Origin: an uncultured Pelagibacteraceae bacterium
GTDB lineage: Bacteria > Pseudomonadota > Alphaproteobacteria > Pelagibacterales > Pelagibacteraceae
Assembly: GCA_902614125.1 (NCBI GenBank)
Contig: CACMJW010000002.1
Coordinates: 101,244 to 165,243, forward strand
Length of the DNA stretch: 64,000 nucleotides
Reading direction: 5' to 3'
Shown piece by piece: positions 25,288 to 33,551 of the stretch. Positions within the stretch are counted from its first letter, which is position 1; each line of letters opens with the position of its first letter. A program made the translations under genes and the position numbers. Below the pieces are notes generated by a model. The model saw nothing but the letters and a program-made list of their open reading frames with translations. It had not been told where the DNA came from and searched no databases.

Positions 25288-26163
25288 ATGTTTTCAAAAA
25301 TAAAATCAAAAGATAAAGCAACTAAACTTAAAGAGCGCTTAAATAAAAAAGAAATCATAGTAATGCCAGGATGCTTTGACTCTCTTTCGGCAAAATTAAT
25401 TGAAAAAGAAGGTTTAGAAATTGGTTTTATGTCTGGTTTTAGTGTTTCATCTACCAGACTTGGAATGCCTGATACTGGTTTAATCTCATTTTCTGAAATG
25501 GCTGATCAAGTAAGAAATATTTGTAATTCAACATCTATACCAATTATTTTTGATGGCGATACAGGGTATGGAAATTCAGTAAATGTGTTTAGAACAGTAC
25601 GTGGTTATGCGGATGCTGGAGCAGCAGGAGTGATGATTGAAGATCAAAAATGGCCAAAAAAATGTGGTCACACCAAAGGTAAGGATGTTGTAGATTTAGA
25701 TGAAGCTAAATCAAGAATCAAAGCAGCAGTCGATGCTAGTAAATTCGGAGATAAAGATATTTTAATTATGGCCCGAACAGATGCAATAGCAACAAGAGGC
25801 TTGGATGATGCAATAGATAGAATGAAAGCTTTTTCAAAAATTGGTGCTGATATTTTATTTATTGAAGCTGTAAAATCAAAGGATGATATGAAAAGAATTA
25901 TTAAAGAAGTACCAGGTCATCATATGATAAATTTAATCGAAGATGGAGATACACCTTTGTTAGGGATTAATGAGTTAGAGAAAATAGGCTATAAAATAGC
26001 AGTGATGCCACTTACTCTAATGAGTGCTTCAGTAAAAACTATGCAGGAATGTTTGAAAAATATGAAGAATAAAGTTTATAACACAAATGTTTCAAAATTC
26101 TCTGAGTTAAAAGATATAGTGGGCTTCAATGAGTACTATGAAATTGAGGATAAATATAAATAG
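25288..26163 (+). CDS. isocitrate lyase/PEP mutase superfamily enzyme
   Basis: A 291-residue TIM-barrel enzyme. F-D-G-D-T-G-Y-G-N is the Mg-binding loop, E-D-Q-x-W-P-K-K-C-G-H the gating-loop region with the catalytic cysteine of lyases, and M-A-R-T-D-A follows. K-K-C-G-H points to a C-C bond lyase (methylisocitrate lyase-like or oxaloacetate/2-hydroxy-acid lyase) rather than a true phosphonomutase, which lacks that cysteine. The exact substrate is not decided. No propionate genes (prpC, prpD) are nearby. It is convergent with dhaL (12-base gap). Confidence 0.75.
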   Translation: MFSKIKSKDKATKLKERLNKKEIIVMPGCFDSLSAKLIEKEGLEIGFMSGFSVSSTRLGMPDTGLISFSEMADQVRNICNSTSIPIIFDGDTGYGNSVNVFRTVRGYADAGAAGVMIEDQKWPKKCGHTKGKDVVDLDEAKSRIKAAVDASKFGDKDILIMARTDAIATRGLDDAIDRMKAFSKIGADILFIEAVKSKDDMKRIIKEVPGHHMINLIEDGDTPLLGINELEKIGYKIAVMPLTLMSASVKTMQECLKNMKNKVYNTNVSKFSELKDIVGFNEYYEIEDKYK

Positions 26164-26175
26164 AAATAATTATAA

Positions 26176-26763
26176 CTAAAAAACTTCACAAAGTTTACTT
26201 AAAGCAAACATTCCAGGATCATCAAATTCTTTTGTTTTGTCTTCAAACATTCTCGCTCTACCAATCAAAATTTTTTTTCCCTTAAAATTCTCTAAAGCTT
26301 CTAAACATGCTGATTTAATATCATTATTATAATTATTACTTTCCTTTATTTTTTTAATTATTAAATCAAGTGTATCTGCAATTGTTTTATCACCTATATT
26401 TGTTTTGCCTCTCTCTAATATTGTATTAAGAGCTGTTTCAAAAAAATTGATTATATCATTATGATCACAATGTGTTTTGCCTTGCATTTTTTTTGAAATA
26501 TTCATTAATGAAAATGCTATTAATGTTCCAAAACTAGATCCTGATCTTTTAACAAAAGCTTTTGAGCAAACCATAAAATTTTCTCCCATATCATTACTTA
26601 AAGATACCTTATTTTTCTGAATTTCTTCTAATCCATGAAGAATAGTAATACCTAAATCTCCGTCTCCAATTTTAGCATCAGCAGAGTTGAAATCATCGTA
26701 ATATTTTTTGGATTGGTCAAATAATTTATCCAATATCATTATTAAATTTTCTTTATTTAACAT
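26176..26763 (-). CDS. dhaL: dihydroxyacetone kinase DhaL-type subunit
   Basis: A 195-residue all-helical nucleotide-binding protein. D-A-K-I-G-D-G-D-L-G supplies the three aspartates that bind Mg-ATP/ADP, and S-G-S-S-F-G-T-L and a C-terminal G-x-A-R-M segment match the DhaL (DAK2) fold. It phosphorylates the substrate held by DhaK. The gene starts one base after the dhaK stop. No dhaM (phosphotransferase subunit) is adjacent, so phosphate probably comes directly from ATP rather than PEP. Confidence 0.83.
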   Translation of the reverse strand: MLNKENLIMILDKLFDQSKKYYDDFNSADAKIGDGDLGITILHGLEEIQKNKVSLSNDMGENFMVCSKAFVKRSGSSFGTLIAFSLMNISKKMQGKTHCDHNDIINFFETALNTILERGKTNIGDKTIADTLDLIIKKIKESNNYNNDIKSACLEALENFKGKKILIGRARMFEDKTKEFDDPGMFALSKLCEVF

Positions 26764-26764
26764 T

Positions 26765-27757
26765 TTAATTTGTCCAGAATGGACAATTAGAAGGAGCTAA
26801 TAAATTTTCTTTAATACTATTATTTAGTTTTAAAACAGTTACAGACATTCCTGCCATTTCCATGGAGGTTGCATATCTTCCAACATAATTTTTAAAAATA
26901 TTTATTTTTTTTTTATTAAAATTTTCGACAACTCTTCTTGATACAATGTAGAGTTCTTCAAGTGGAGTTGCCCCTAGGCTATTTATCATTAATCCAATCT
27001 CTTGATCAGATAATTTAAAATCAGTTAGTATTCGATTACATATATCGTCTGTTAAATCATTTGCTGACTTTAATTTTTCTCTTGAAATACCTGGCTCACC
27101 ATGAATACCCATTCCTATTTCTATTTCATCATCATTAATTTCAAATGTAGGTTTTCCAGCCTCAGGCAATATACAAGGCGAAAGAGCAACACCTAATGTT
27201 CTTATATTTGAATTGGTTTCACTTGCTATTTTATAAACAATTTCAAGAGATGCTCCCGTTTCAGCTAAAGCTCCTGCAACTTTAAAAACAAATATCATAC
27301 CAGCAATACCTCGTCTTTTTTCTTTTTCTTCAGGTTTTGCACTCGCAATATCATCTGCAACTATAACAGTTTTAGTTTCAATACCTTCATCTTTAACTAT
27401 TTCACAAGCCATTTCAAAATTCATTACATCTCCACCATAATTACCCAAAATGCATAGTACTCCATTACCATTATTTGCATTACGAATGGCAGACGCTATT
27501 TGTTCAACTGATGGTGAAGCAAATACAGATCCTATAGCACAACTATCTAACAACCCTTTTCCAACATAGCCTGTAAAAACTGGCAAATGACCAGATCCTC
27601 CACCAGTTACTAAACCAACTTTATTTGATGACTTTATTGCACGAGTAATAACTCTCGAATTATCTGAAGCTAGTGAATAAATACTCGGGTGAGATTTTAT
27701 AAGCCCATCAATTGTTTCATCAACAAAATTACTTGGATTGTTAATTATTTTTTTCAT
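26765..27757 (-). CDS. dhaK: dihydroxyacetone kinase DhaK-type subunit
   Basis: A 330-residue substrate-binding subunit. G-G-G-S-G-H-L-P near residues 52-59 and G-N-Y-G-G-D-V-M-N-F around 105-114 line the site, and H219 in M-G-I-H-G-E-P-G is the histidine that binds the ketose as a hemiaminal. With DhaL it would phosphorylate dihydroxyacetone or a related short ketose. The family also contains kinases for tetroses (erythrulose, threose types), so substrate is uncertain. It diverges from the small gene at 27823. Confidence 0.85.
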   Translation of the reverse strand: MKKIINNPSNFVDETIDGLIKSHPSIYSLASDNSRVITRAIKSSNKVGLVTGGGSGHLPVFTGYVGKGLLDSCAIGSVFASPSVEQIASAIRNANNGNGVLCILGNYGGDVMNFEMACEIVKDEGIETKTVIVADDIASAKPEEKEKRRGIAGMIFVFKVAGALAETGASLEIVYKIASETNSNIRTLGVALSPCILPEAGKPTFEINDDEIEIGMGIHGEPGISREKLKSANDLTDDICNRILTDFKLSDQEIGLMINSLGATPLEELYIVSRRVVENFNKKKINIFKNYVGRYATSMEMAGMSVTVLKLNNSIKENLLAPSNCPFWTN

Positions 27758-27822
27758 TAAATTATTGTATATTAATTTTAATTATATCAATTAAAGAATT
27801 TTATATTAATTTTTGTTTTAAT

Positions 27823-28149
27823 ATGCAGCAACAGAAAAAATCACAAATTATAATAATAAGTATTGTAATTTTACTTATTGTATATGGAATTAATCAAATT
27901 TTTCAAAGCAATAAACAAAAAGATCGAATTATTAAACATGATATGATGATAGGTGTTTGCGCAAAAAATAAAGCAAGCGTTGAATCAAATAATTATAAAA
28001 AACTTAAAACTCATGAAGATATTAAATTAGAACTACAGACTAATGAGTTTTTCAATAAATTATTTAAAGAATGTGAAAAAGAATTTAAAAAAGCACCTAA
28101 AGATTTTAGAGCCAAATGGAATTATAAAGCTAAATGGGACGGTAATTAA
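27823..28149 (+). CDS. small membrane-anchored protein with two cysteines
   Basis: A 108-residue protein: short basic N-terminus, hydrophobic helix at about 9-26, then a lysine-rich tail with cysteines in G-V-C-A-K-N and E-C-E-K-E. Resembles in layout the 69-residue protein at 18274. The tail ends W-N-Y-K-A-K-W-D-G-N. Function unknown. It is followed after 13 bases by the SOUL-domain gene. Confidence 0.6.
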   Translation: MQQQKKSQIIIISIVILLIVYGINQIFQSNKQKDRIIKHDMMIGVCAKNKASVESNNYKKLKTHEDIKLELQTNEFFNKLFKECEKEFKKAPKDFRAKWNYKAKWDGN

Positions 28150-28162
28150 ACTATTATTTAAA

Positions 28163-28738
28163 GTGAAAAAAATATTATTAATTATATTTTACAGTATATC
28201 TATTTTTAACTATTCTAGCGTGATGGCTAGCGAGGAAGCAAAATACGATATAATAAATTCAACTGATGTGTATGAAATTCGAAAATACGCAGACCGTTTA
28301 GCTGTAGAAGTAGTGAGTACAACTGGAGACAATAGTTTTAGAAAGTTATTTAATTATATCTCGGGGAAAAATGAGAAAAATCAAGAAATTAAAATGACAA
28401 TTCCAGTAACCCAAACAGAAAAATCTGGAAATATGACGATGCAGTTTTATCTTCCATCAAAATTTAATAAAGACAATGTTCCAGATCCTACAAACTCTGA
28501 TGTAGAAGTTATTAATATTGAAGGTGGGTATTATGCTGTAATTAGATATTCTGGTAGGGCATCAGAGGAAAATTTTATTAAACATAAAAGTATTTTAGAA
28601 GATCAATTAATTAAAGATAATATTCAAATTCAAAGCCCACCAATCAAAGCAACTTACAATAGTCCTTTTACTCTACCAATAATGAGAAGAAACGAAGCAA
28701 TGTTTAGGGTTGAATATAAAAAATTAGAGAACAACTAA
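28163..28738 (+). CDS. exported SOUL family heme-binding-like protein
   Basis: A 191-residue protein if started at GTG 28163, which places a clean signal peptide (MKKILLIIFYSISIFNYSSV, cleaved near M-A-S) at the front. A longer frame from ATG 28043 would overlap the previous gene by 107 bases and bury that signal, so I reject it. Y-E-I-R-K-Y, F-R-K-L-F-N-Y-I-S-G, K-M-T-I-P-V-T and P-I-M-R-R-N-E match the SOUL/HBP family. Animal relatives bind heme or tetrapyrroles; bacterial roles are unclear. It ends overlapping the convergent M24 gene by 15 bases. Confidence 0.75.
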   Translation: MKKILLIIFYSISIFNYSSVMASEEAKYDIINSTDVYEIRKYADRLAVEVVSTTGDNSFRKLFNYISGKNEKNQEIKMTIPVTQTEKSGNMTMQFYLPSKFNKDNVPDPTNSDVEVINIEGGYYAVIRYSGRASEENFIKHKSILEDQLIKDNIQIQSPPIKATYNSPFTLPIMRRNEAMFRVEYKKLENN

Positions 28739-29875
28739 ATCTAATTTTTGTTTACCTAATCTTTCATTGCCATTTTCTTTCACGAGATAAGTCTCTCCCA
28801 AATTCATTGCTAAATTACTCTCCGAGTCCATCAAAATCATGTGCATGAAGAACACGTTCCCCGATCGAATTATATATGGATTTCCAGTGTATAGCATTGG
28901 CCAATCCATCCAATTGGGAGAAAAAGTTGCTCCTAGTGAATAACCACAAGCATTCATTCTTGCATTTTTAAATCCATGATCATCAAATGTTTTTGCATGA
29001 ATATCAAAAACTTCACCAATTTTGTTTCCAGGTTTTAATTTATTCTCACAATTTGTTAATGCTTCAACACAAGCTTCATGCATCTTAAAATGTTTTTTAT
29101 TTGCTTTACCGATTGGAATAGTTCTAAACATCGCCGAATGGTAGTGTCTATAAGCACCTGCCCACTCAATAGTTAGCTGATCTTCTTTGTTTAAAATTTG
29201 TTTTTCAGCTTGATATCGACAGAGTAGAGCATTTTTTCCTGAACCAATAATAAATTCATTAGCTGGATAGTCACCACCACCTTCAAAGATAACTCTATTC
29301 ATTTCAGCTAAAATTTTAGCTTCACTCGCACCAGATTTTGCATATTTCCACACTTCTTCAAGTGCCAAATCAGCTAGGTTCGCAGCCTTTCTAACATATG
29401 TTATTTCTTCATCAGATTTTACCACTCTTAGTTTTGTAATTAATTCTGATTTATCCTCAATTGAACAGTAATTTTCCAAAGATTGATTTAATTTAATTGC
29501 ATTTCTACCAGTCAATCCATAGGCCTCATATTCAATTCCAATTTTTTTACCTTTTAAATTTAACTCATCTAAAATAATTTTTAGATCATCAGTTGGATTT
29601 GAACCATCTTTATCAACCCAAATTCTTATATCATTAATATTTGATGTGTTTTGTGCTTGCCTTAGATCTGGCGCTCTTGTTAATAAAATTAAATTACCTT
29701 TTTGATCTAAGACTAAAGTTTGGAAAAAAACGTAGCCAAATGTATCATAACCAGTTAACCAATACATAGACTCTTGTCTAAACATCAACAGAGCATCGAT
29801 GTTTTGCTCCTTCATAGAATTTAAAATATTTGATTTTCTGGATTTAAATTCCTCTTTAGAAAAGTGAAGTGCCAT
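28724..29875 (-). CDS. M24 family hydrolase, ectoine-hydrolase/creatinase-like
   Basis: A 383-residue pita-bread-fold protein with the usual N-terminal domain (M-Y-W-L-T-G-Y) and C-terminal catalytic domain. The five metal ligands of aminopeptidase P or Xaa-Pro dipeptidase are mostly absent: the D-x-G position is E-W-A-G, the D-x-T-R position is H-S-A-M-F-R, G-H-x-x-G is G-Y-S-L-G and the first Glu site is F-M-H-M; only the final G-E-T is kept. A-G-A-Y-R-H-Y-H and G-Y-S-L-G resemble ectoine hydrolases (DoeA/EutD) and creatinase, which cleave amide-type bonds without that metal pair. Ectoine genes are not adjacent, so the substrate is open. Last gene of a seven-gene leftward run. Confidence 0.72.
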   Translation of the reverse strand: MALHFSKEEFKSRKSNILNSMKEQNIDALLMFRQESMYWLTGYDTFGYVFFQTLVLDQKGNLILLTRAPDLRQAQNTSNINDIRIWVDKDGSNPTDDLKIILDELNLKGKKIGIEYEAYGLTGRNAIKLNQSLENYCSIEDKSELITKLRVVKSDEEITYVRKAANLADLALEEVWKYAKSGASEAKILAEMNRVIFEGGGDYPANEFIIGSGKNALLCRYQAEKQILNKEDQLTIEWAGAYRHYHSAMFRTIPIGKANKKHFKMHEACVEALTNCENKLKPGNKIGEVFDIHAKTFDDHGFKNARMNACGYSLGATFSPNWMDWPMLYTGNPYIIRSGNVFFMHMILMDSESNLAMNLGETYLVKENGNERLGKQKLDLVVL

Positions 29876-30663
29876 TACCTGATATTAACACTAACAGAGC
29901 CAATTTTATCAATAGTACCTTTGTATAATCCTTTTCCTTTAAAGGGCACAACACCTACAGTAGAACCCGTGAAAACATAAAAGTCTTTATTTAAGTTTAT
30001 TTTTTCTTTTTTAACTTTATTTAAAACAAATCTTAAACAATTTAATGGATTTATATATACTGCATTTGTATTACCATTAACTTTCAAACCATTTTTTTTG
30101 CTTTCTAAAGCAGTTTTTAAATTATTTAAGTTAAGTTTTTTAAATTTGATTTTTTTTCCCACTATAAACCTAATATTAAATCCAAAATCACTACAAATAT
30201 CTCCAAGATAATTAAATTTTTTATTTCTTTGTCTAAATCCAACTATTTCAAAACAAGGCCCCATAAATTTTATAAATTTAGTAATATTTTTTTTTGTTAT
30301 CTTTCCTTTGAAATCAAAGAAAGATTTCTTTATTAAGTAATAAACCTCAACCTCAATACCTTTAGTATTTTTATATATTTTTACGTTTTTACCTGACTTA
30401 ACAAATCTTTTTTTAAAAATTTTTGCGATAAAAGGCTCTTTTTCTCCCAGTTTTTTTAGAGCTTGAATTCCTGTTCCACCAGCTTTAATACCAATGGTTT
30501 CATCGCTAACTTTATCTTCACATAGTTTCCTAACTTTATTAGCTAGATTAATATTTTTACAATATTTTACTGGGATAGGATTTATAAACGTATTTGTATC
30601 ATAAGCTTTAACTAATTTTTCAGCTATTCGATTAATTTCCTTTCTTTTTGATCTTAGTTTCAT
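29875..30663 (-). CDS. 2-keto-4-pentenoate hydratase (MhpD)-like FAH-superfamily protein
   Basis: A 262-residue protein. I-A-E-K-L-V-K-A-Y near the start, G-I-K-A-G-G-T-G in the first quarter, and a C-terminal F-T-G-S-T-V-G-V-V-P-F-K-G-K-G followed by I-G-S-V-S-V match the hydratase/decarboxylase branch of the fumarylacetoacetase superfamily. Such enzymes act on 2-hydroxy-dienoates from aromatic meta-cleavage. The sequence is unusually lysine-rich and divergent, so activity on that substrate class is uncertain. One-base overlap with the M24 gene; seven bases from the FkbM gene. Confidence 0.55.
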   Translation of the reverse strand: MKLRSKRKEINRIAEKLVKAYDTNTFINPIPVKYCKNINLANKVRKLCEDKVSDETIGIKAGGTGIQALKKLGEKEPFIAKIFKKRFVKSGKNVKIYKNTKGIEVEVYYLIKKSFFDFKGKITKKNITKFIKFMGPCFEIVGFRQRNKKFNYLGDICSDFGFNIRFIVGKKIKFKKLNLNNLKTALESKKNGLKVNGNTNAVYINPLNCLRFVLNKVKKEKINLNKDFYVFTGSTVGVVPFKGKGLYKGTIDKIGSVSVNIR

Positions 30664-30669
30664 AAAATT

Positions 30670-31419
30670 TTAATATGGTTTAAAGATAAAGTTATTATGT
30701 TTATTCAATTGTTTATTTTCAAATGGTACTAACTCAGATTGTTTGTAAACAAAAGCTTTATATCCTAAAGAGTTTATAAAAGATATAGAGTCATTTAAAT
30801 TATTTTTTGAATGTTTTTGCTCAATTTCAATCATTAAATTAGGTTTAAACTTTTTTATTAAATTCAAAGATCCATTAATTACCTCCATTTCATGACCTTC
30901 AACATCTATTTTTATAAATGAAATCTTATTTTTAAATTTAAATTCATCGAGTTTTTTTGAAATTATTTCAAATTTTTCATAATTTTCAAAATTATTATTT
31001 TCATGCACAGATGCTAATCCCATTTTATAATATTCCTCGTAATTTGATCTTTTTGCATTATAATTTCTTACAGGTACTTTAAGTATTTTTTTTTCAATTT
31101 TATCTGAAAGCGCATAATTATATAATTGAATATTCTTTTTTAACTTAGGTAAATATTTTTTTAAATCAGCAAAAATAATTGGATTTGCCTCAAATGAATG
31201 AACTATATTACTATATTTTGACATTTGATAACTGTGAACTCCTCTATAAACACCAACATCAATACTATCAGTTCCGTTTAAAATTAATTCATTGATTATA
31301 GCTAGCTCAGGTTCGTCAAGATTTTTTATAGACCTTTCTATTCTTCTTTTGAATTGATATTTTTTTGGCAATAATGATTTAAAAAAAAACTCGAACTGTT
31401 TACTAAATATAATTCTCAA
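30670..31419 (-). CDS. FkbM family methyltransferase
   Basis: A 249-residue SAM-dependent methyltransferase. S-I-D-V-G-V-Y-R-G-V-H-S is the SAM-binding glycine loop (D-V-G-x-x-x-G), S-F-E-A-N-P follows with the acidic ribose ligand, and F-I-K-I-D-V-E-G-H-E is the FkbM signature, ending with M-I-E-I-E. Members O-methylate sugars, antibiotics or glycans; the acceptor is unknown. It lies between the M23 peptidase and the MhpD-like gene, a mix that suggests operon packing rather than one pathway. Confidence 0.8.
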   Translation of the reverse strand: MRIIFSKQFEFFFKSLLPKKYQFKRRIERSIKNLDEPELAIINELILNGTDSIDVGVYRGVHSYQMSKYSNIVHSFEANPIIFADLKKYLPKLKKNIQLYNYALSDKIEKKILKVPVRNYNAKRSNYEEYYKMGLASVHENNNFENYEKFEIISKKLDEFKFKNKISFIKIDVEGHEMEVINGSLNLIKKFKPNLMIEIEQKHSKNNLNDSISFINSLGYKAFVYKQSELVPFENKQLNKHNNFIFKPY

Positions 31420-31420
31420 A

Positions 31421-32212
31421 TTATTTACCTAATACACTCATTGGATCTAACCTAGTTTGAAACCAATTTATTCTAAAATCAAGATGTGGACCTGTTGATC
31501 TACCAGTTGAACCAACTGTTCCAATAATGTCACCTTGTTTAATCTCATCACCAACATTAACCATTATATCCTCTAAGTGCGAATATATAGTAGATATACC
31601 ATGACCGTGATCCATTATTATTGTTCCGCCTGTATAATAAAGGTCATCCTCAGCCATGGTAACAATTCCAGAGCCTGATGATTTTATTTTCGTACCTTTA
31701 TTTGCCGCTATATCAATTCCAAAATGAGGCCATTTTGGTTTTCCATTTAGAATTCTTTGACTCCCATACACTCCACTTATTATACCTTTTACAGGCATTA
31801 TAAATTGATCAGAAAAAAATGTTAGATCAGAATTAATAGATCTTGCTTTTCCAATTTTACTATTTTCCTCTTTAATTCTTTTATAAACTGATTCAGGTGG
31901 AGTAACTTTATTTTCAGGTAAGCCATCAATTCTTTGAATGTTATATTTTCTTTTAAAAACTTTTTTAATTACATTACTTTTTTTTCCATTATTAATCTCT
32001 GTAATTTCCAAATCAAATTTTCTATCTCTTTCAATCCCAAATACAAAATACCCATCTTTAGATACCTTTACCTGCTTTTTATCTATAAATACTTTTGAAC
32101 CTACTTCTGCTTTACCTAAAATGAAATGTCCCTGTAAAAATTTACCTTGAAACTCAAGTGCATGTGTATGAGTAGAAAAGATAATTGCTATAAAAAGCAA
32201 TATTTTCCTCAT
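31421..32212 (-). CDS. exported M23 family peptidase-like protein
   Basis: A 263-residue protein with a signal peptide (first ~18 residues, ending T-H-A). The LytM domain is at about 150-258: H-F-G-I-D supplies the H-x3-D zinc ligands, Y-S-H-L-E the first catalytic His, and G-P-H-L-D-F-R-I the terminal motif. The last is normally H-x-H; here the second His, a zinc ligand, is Asp. I recall this H-L-D variant in other proteobacterial M23 proteins. It would act on peptidoglycan in the periplasm or, if inactive, regulate an amidase. One base overlaps the SDR stop. Confidence 0.8.
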   Translation of the reverse strand: MRKILLFIAIIFSTHTHALEFQGKFLQGHFILGKAEVGSKVFIDKKQVKVSKDGYFVFGIERDRKFDLEITEINNGKKSNVIKKVFKRKYNIQRIDGLPENKVTPPESVYKRIKEENSKIGKARSINSDLTFFSDQFIMPVKGIISGVYGSQRILNGKPKWPHFGIDIAANKGTKIKSSGSGIVTMAEDDLYYTGGTIIMDHGHGISTIYSHLEDIMVNVGDEIKQGDIIGTVGSTGRSTGPHLDFRINWFQTRLDPMSVLGK

Positions 32213-32970
32213 TATTTAGCCGTCCATCCTCCATCTATAAGAATAGATGTTCCTGTAATCATTGCAGCAGCATCAGATGCCAAAAAACATACCGCGGTTG
32301 CAACATCGCTTTCTTTAGCAGCTTTGCCCATCGGTATTCCATCAAGGGCAAGTTTTTTAAATTTCTTGTTTTTAAAAAATTTTTTAACCATTGGTGTTTC
32401 AACAAAAGTAGGGGCAACAGTATTTACTCTTATATTTCTACTTGCTAATTCAACACCCATACCCTTAGTAAGACCTTCTATACCAAATTTAGTCATGTTA
32501 TAAACATTTCGACCAGACATCCCCACATGTCCAAGCTGTGAAGACATGTTAATAATAGATCCACCTCTTCTTTTATTTTTAAGCATTTTTTTCACAACTA
32601 GTTGTGCAACATTGAAAGCAGACTTAAGATTTAGATCCACTAAATAATTCATACTTTGTTGTTTTACCTTTTCAAATGGCTCTGGCAAATTTGTACCCGC
32701 ATTATTTACCAAAACGTCAATGAATTTAACTTTTTTTAATTTTTCACTCAGATCGCTATAATCCATTACATCACAGTGAATTTTAATTAGTTTGCTTTTT
32801 GCTTTTTTTATATCTTTTTCTAATTTATCTAAATCTGATTTTGTTCTACTTAATCCTATTATTATTGCCCCAGCTTCAGCTAATGCTATAGCACATGCTC
32901 TACCTAAACCTTTTCCCGCTCCAGTAACAAGAGCATATTTATTTTTTAAATTGATTTTTTTTAAATACAT
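32212..32970 (-). CDS. SDR family oxidoreductase
   Basis: A 252-residue classical short-chain dehydrogenase. T-G-A-G-K-G-L-G is the NAD(P) loop, N-N-A-G-T the central motif, S-x13-Y-N-M-T-K the catalytic Ser-Tyr-Lys set (Y-N-M-T-K at about 160), and I-D-G-G-W-T-A-K the end. I-I-G-L-S-R-T after strand 2 suggests an NADP-type preference, which is weak evidence. Substrate unknown; related to gluconate 5-dehydrogenase and 3-oxoacyl reductase groups. Overlaps one base with both neighbours in the run. Confidence 0.8.
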   Translation of the reverse strand: MYLKKINLKNKYALVTGAGKGLGRACAIALAEAGAIIIGLSRTKSDLDKLEKDIKKAKSKLIKIHCDVMDYSDLSEKLKKVKFIDVLVNNAGTNLPEPFEKVKQQSMNYLVDLNLKSAFNVAQLVVKKMLKNKRRGGSIINMSSQLGHVGMSGRNVYNMTKFGIEGLTKGMGVELASRNIRVNTVAPTFVETPMVKKFFKNKKFKKLALDGIPMGKAAKESDVATAVCFLASDAAAMITGTSILIDGGWTAK

Positions 32971-33551
32971 TAAATAAGTAATTTTATATCAGTATAAATC
33001 AGATCTAAAGCCACAATTAATATTGCAAATAAACCTAACCACGCAATCCATTTGTATTTTTTTATCCAATTTGAAATTAACGTTGCTGCAGTAGCCATTA
33101 ATATGATCGATAAAACGAGACCAAACACTAACAAACCATAGTGATCTTTCGCAGCTCCCGCAACGCCCAAAACGTTATCTAAACTCATTGTAAAATCTGC
33201 AAGTAAAACGGTAAAAATTGCTTTAAAAAAACTTGAGTTATCAACTTTGATATTACTTTCTTCATTACCACTATTTTTTATGACATCGGTATAAAGTTTG
33301 TAAACAATATAAAGTAATAACAATCCTCCGATTAATCTTAGTCCAGTGATTTGGAGCAAGTAGGCGGTAATTAAAGTTAAAATAATTCTTAAAATTACAG
33401 CACCTCCAATTCCCCAAAATATAATTTTCTTTCTTTGATCTGGAGGAAATTGAGATGCAACCATTCCAATAATGATCGCATTGTCGCCAGCTAATACTAA
33501 ATCTATAAATATTATCTGTAAAAGGATTGTAATTTGTTCAGGTGAAAACAT
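32970..33551 (-). CDS. TerC/YjbE family integral membrane protein
   Basis: A 193-residue protein with six to seven membrane helices. The two acidic helix motifs of the family are present: V-L-A-G-D-N-A-I-I-I near residue 20 and D-F-T-M-S-L-D-N-V-L-G-V near 116. TerC relatives are linked to tellurite resistance and, more generally, to manganese or other metal efflux; the Asp-Asn pairs are the likely metal path. It sits directly between the GMC and SDR genes with no gap. Confidence 0.8.
   Translation of the reverse strand: MFSPEQITILLQIIFIDLVLAGDNAIIIGMVASQFPPDQRKKIIFWGIGGAVILRIILTLITAYLLQITGLRLIGGLLLLYIVYKLYTDVIKNSGNEESNIKVDNSSFFKAIFTVLLADFTMSLDNVLGVAGAAKDHYGLLVFGLVLSIILMATAATLISNWIKKYKWIAWLGLFAILIVALDLIYTDIKLLI

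Noticed and set aside
28043..28162. N-terminal extension of the SOUL protein
   Set aside because: It overlaps the preceding gene by 107 bases and hides a clean signal peptide that starts at GTG 28163.
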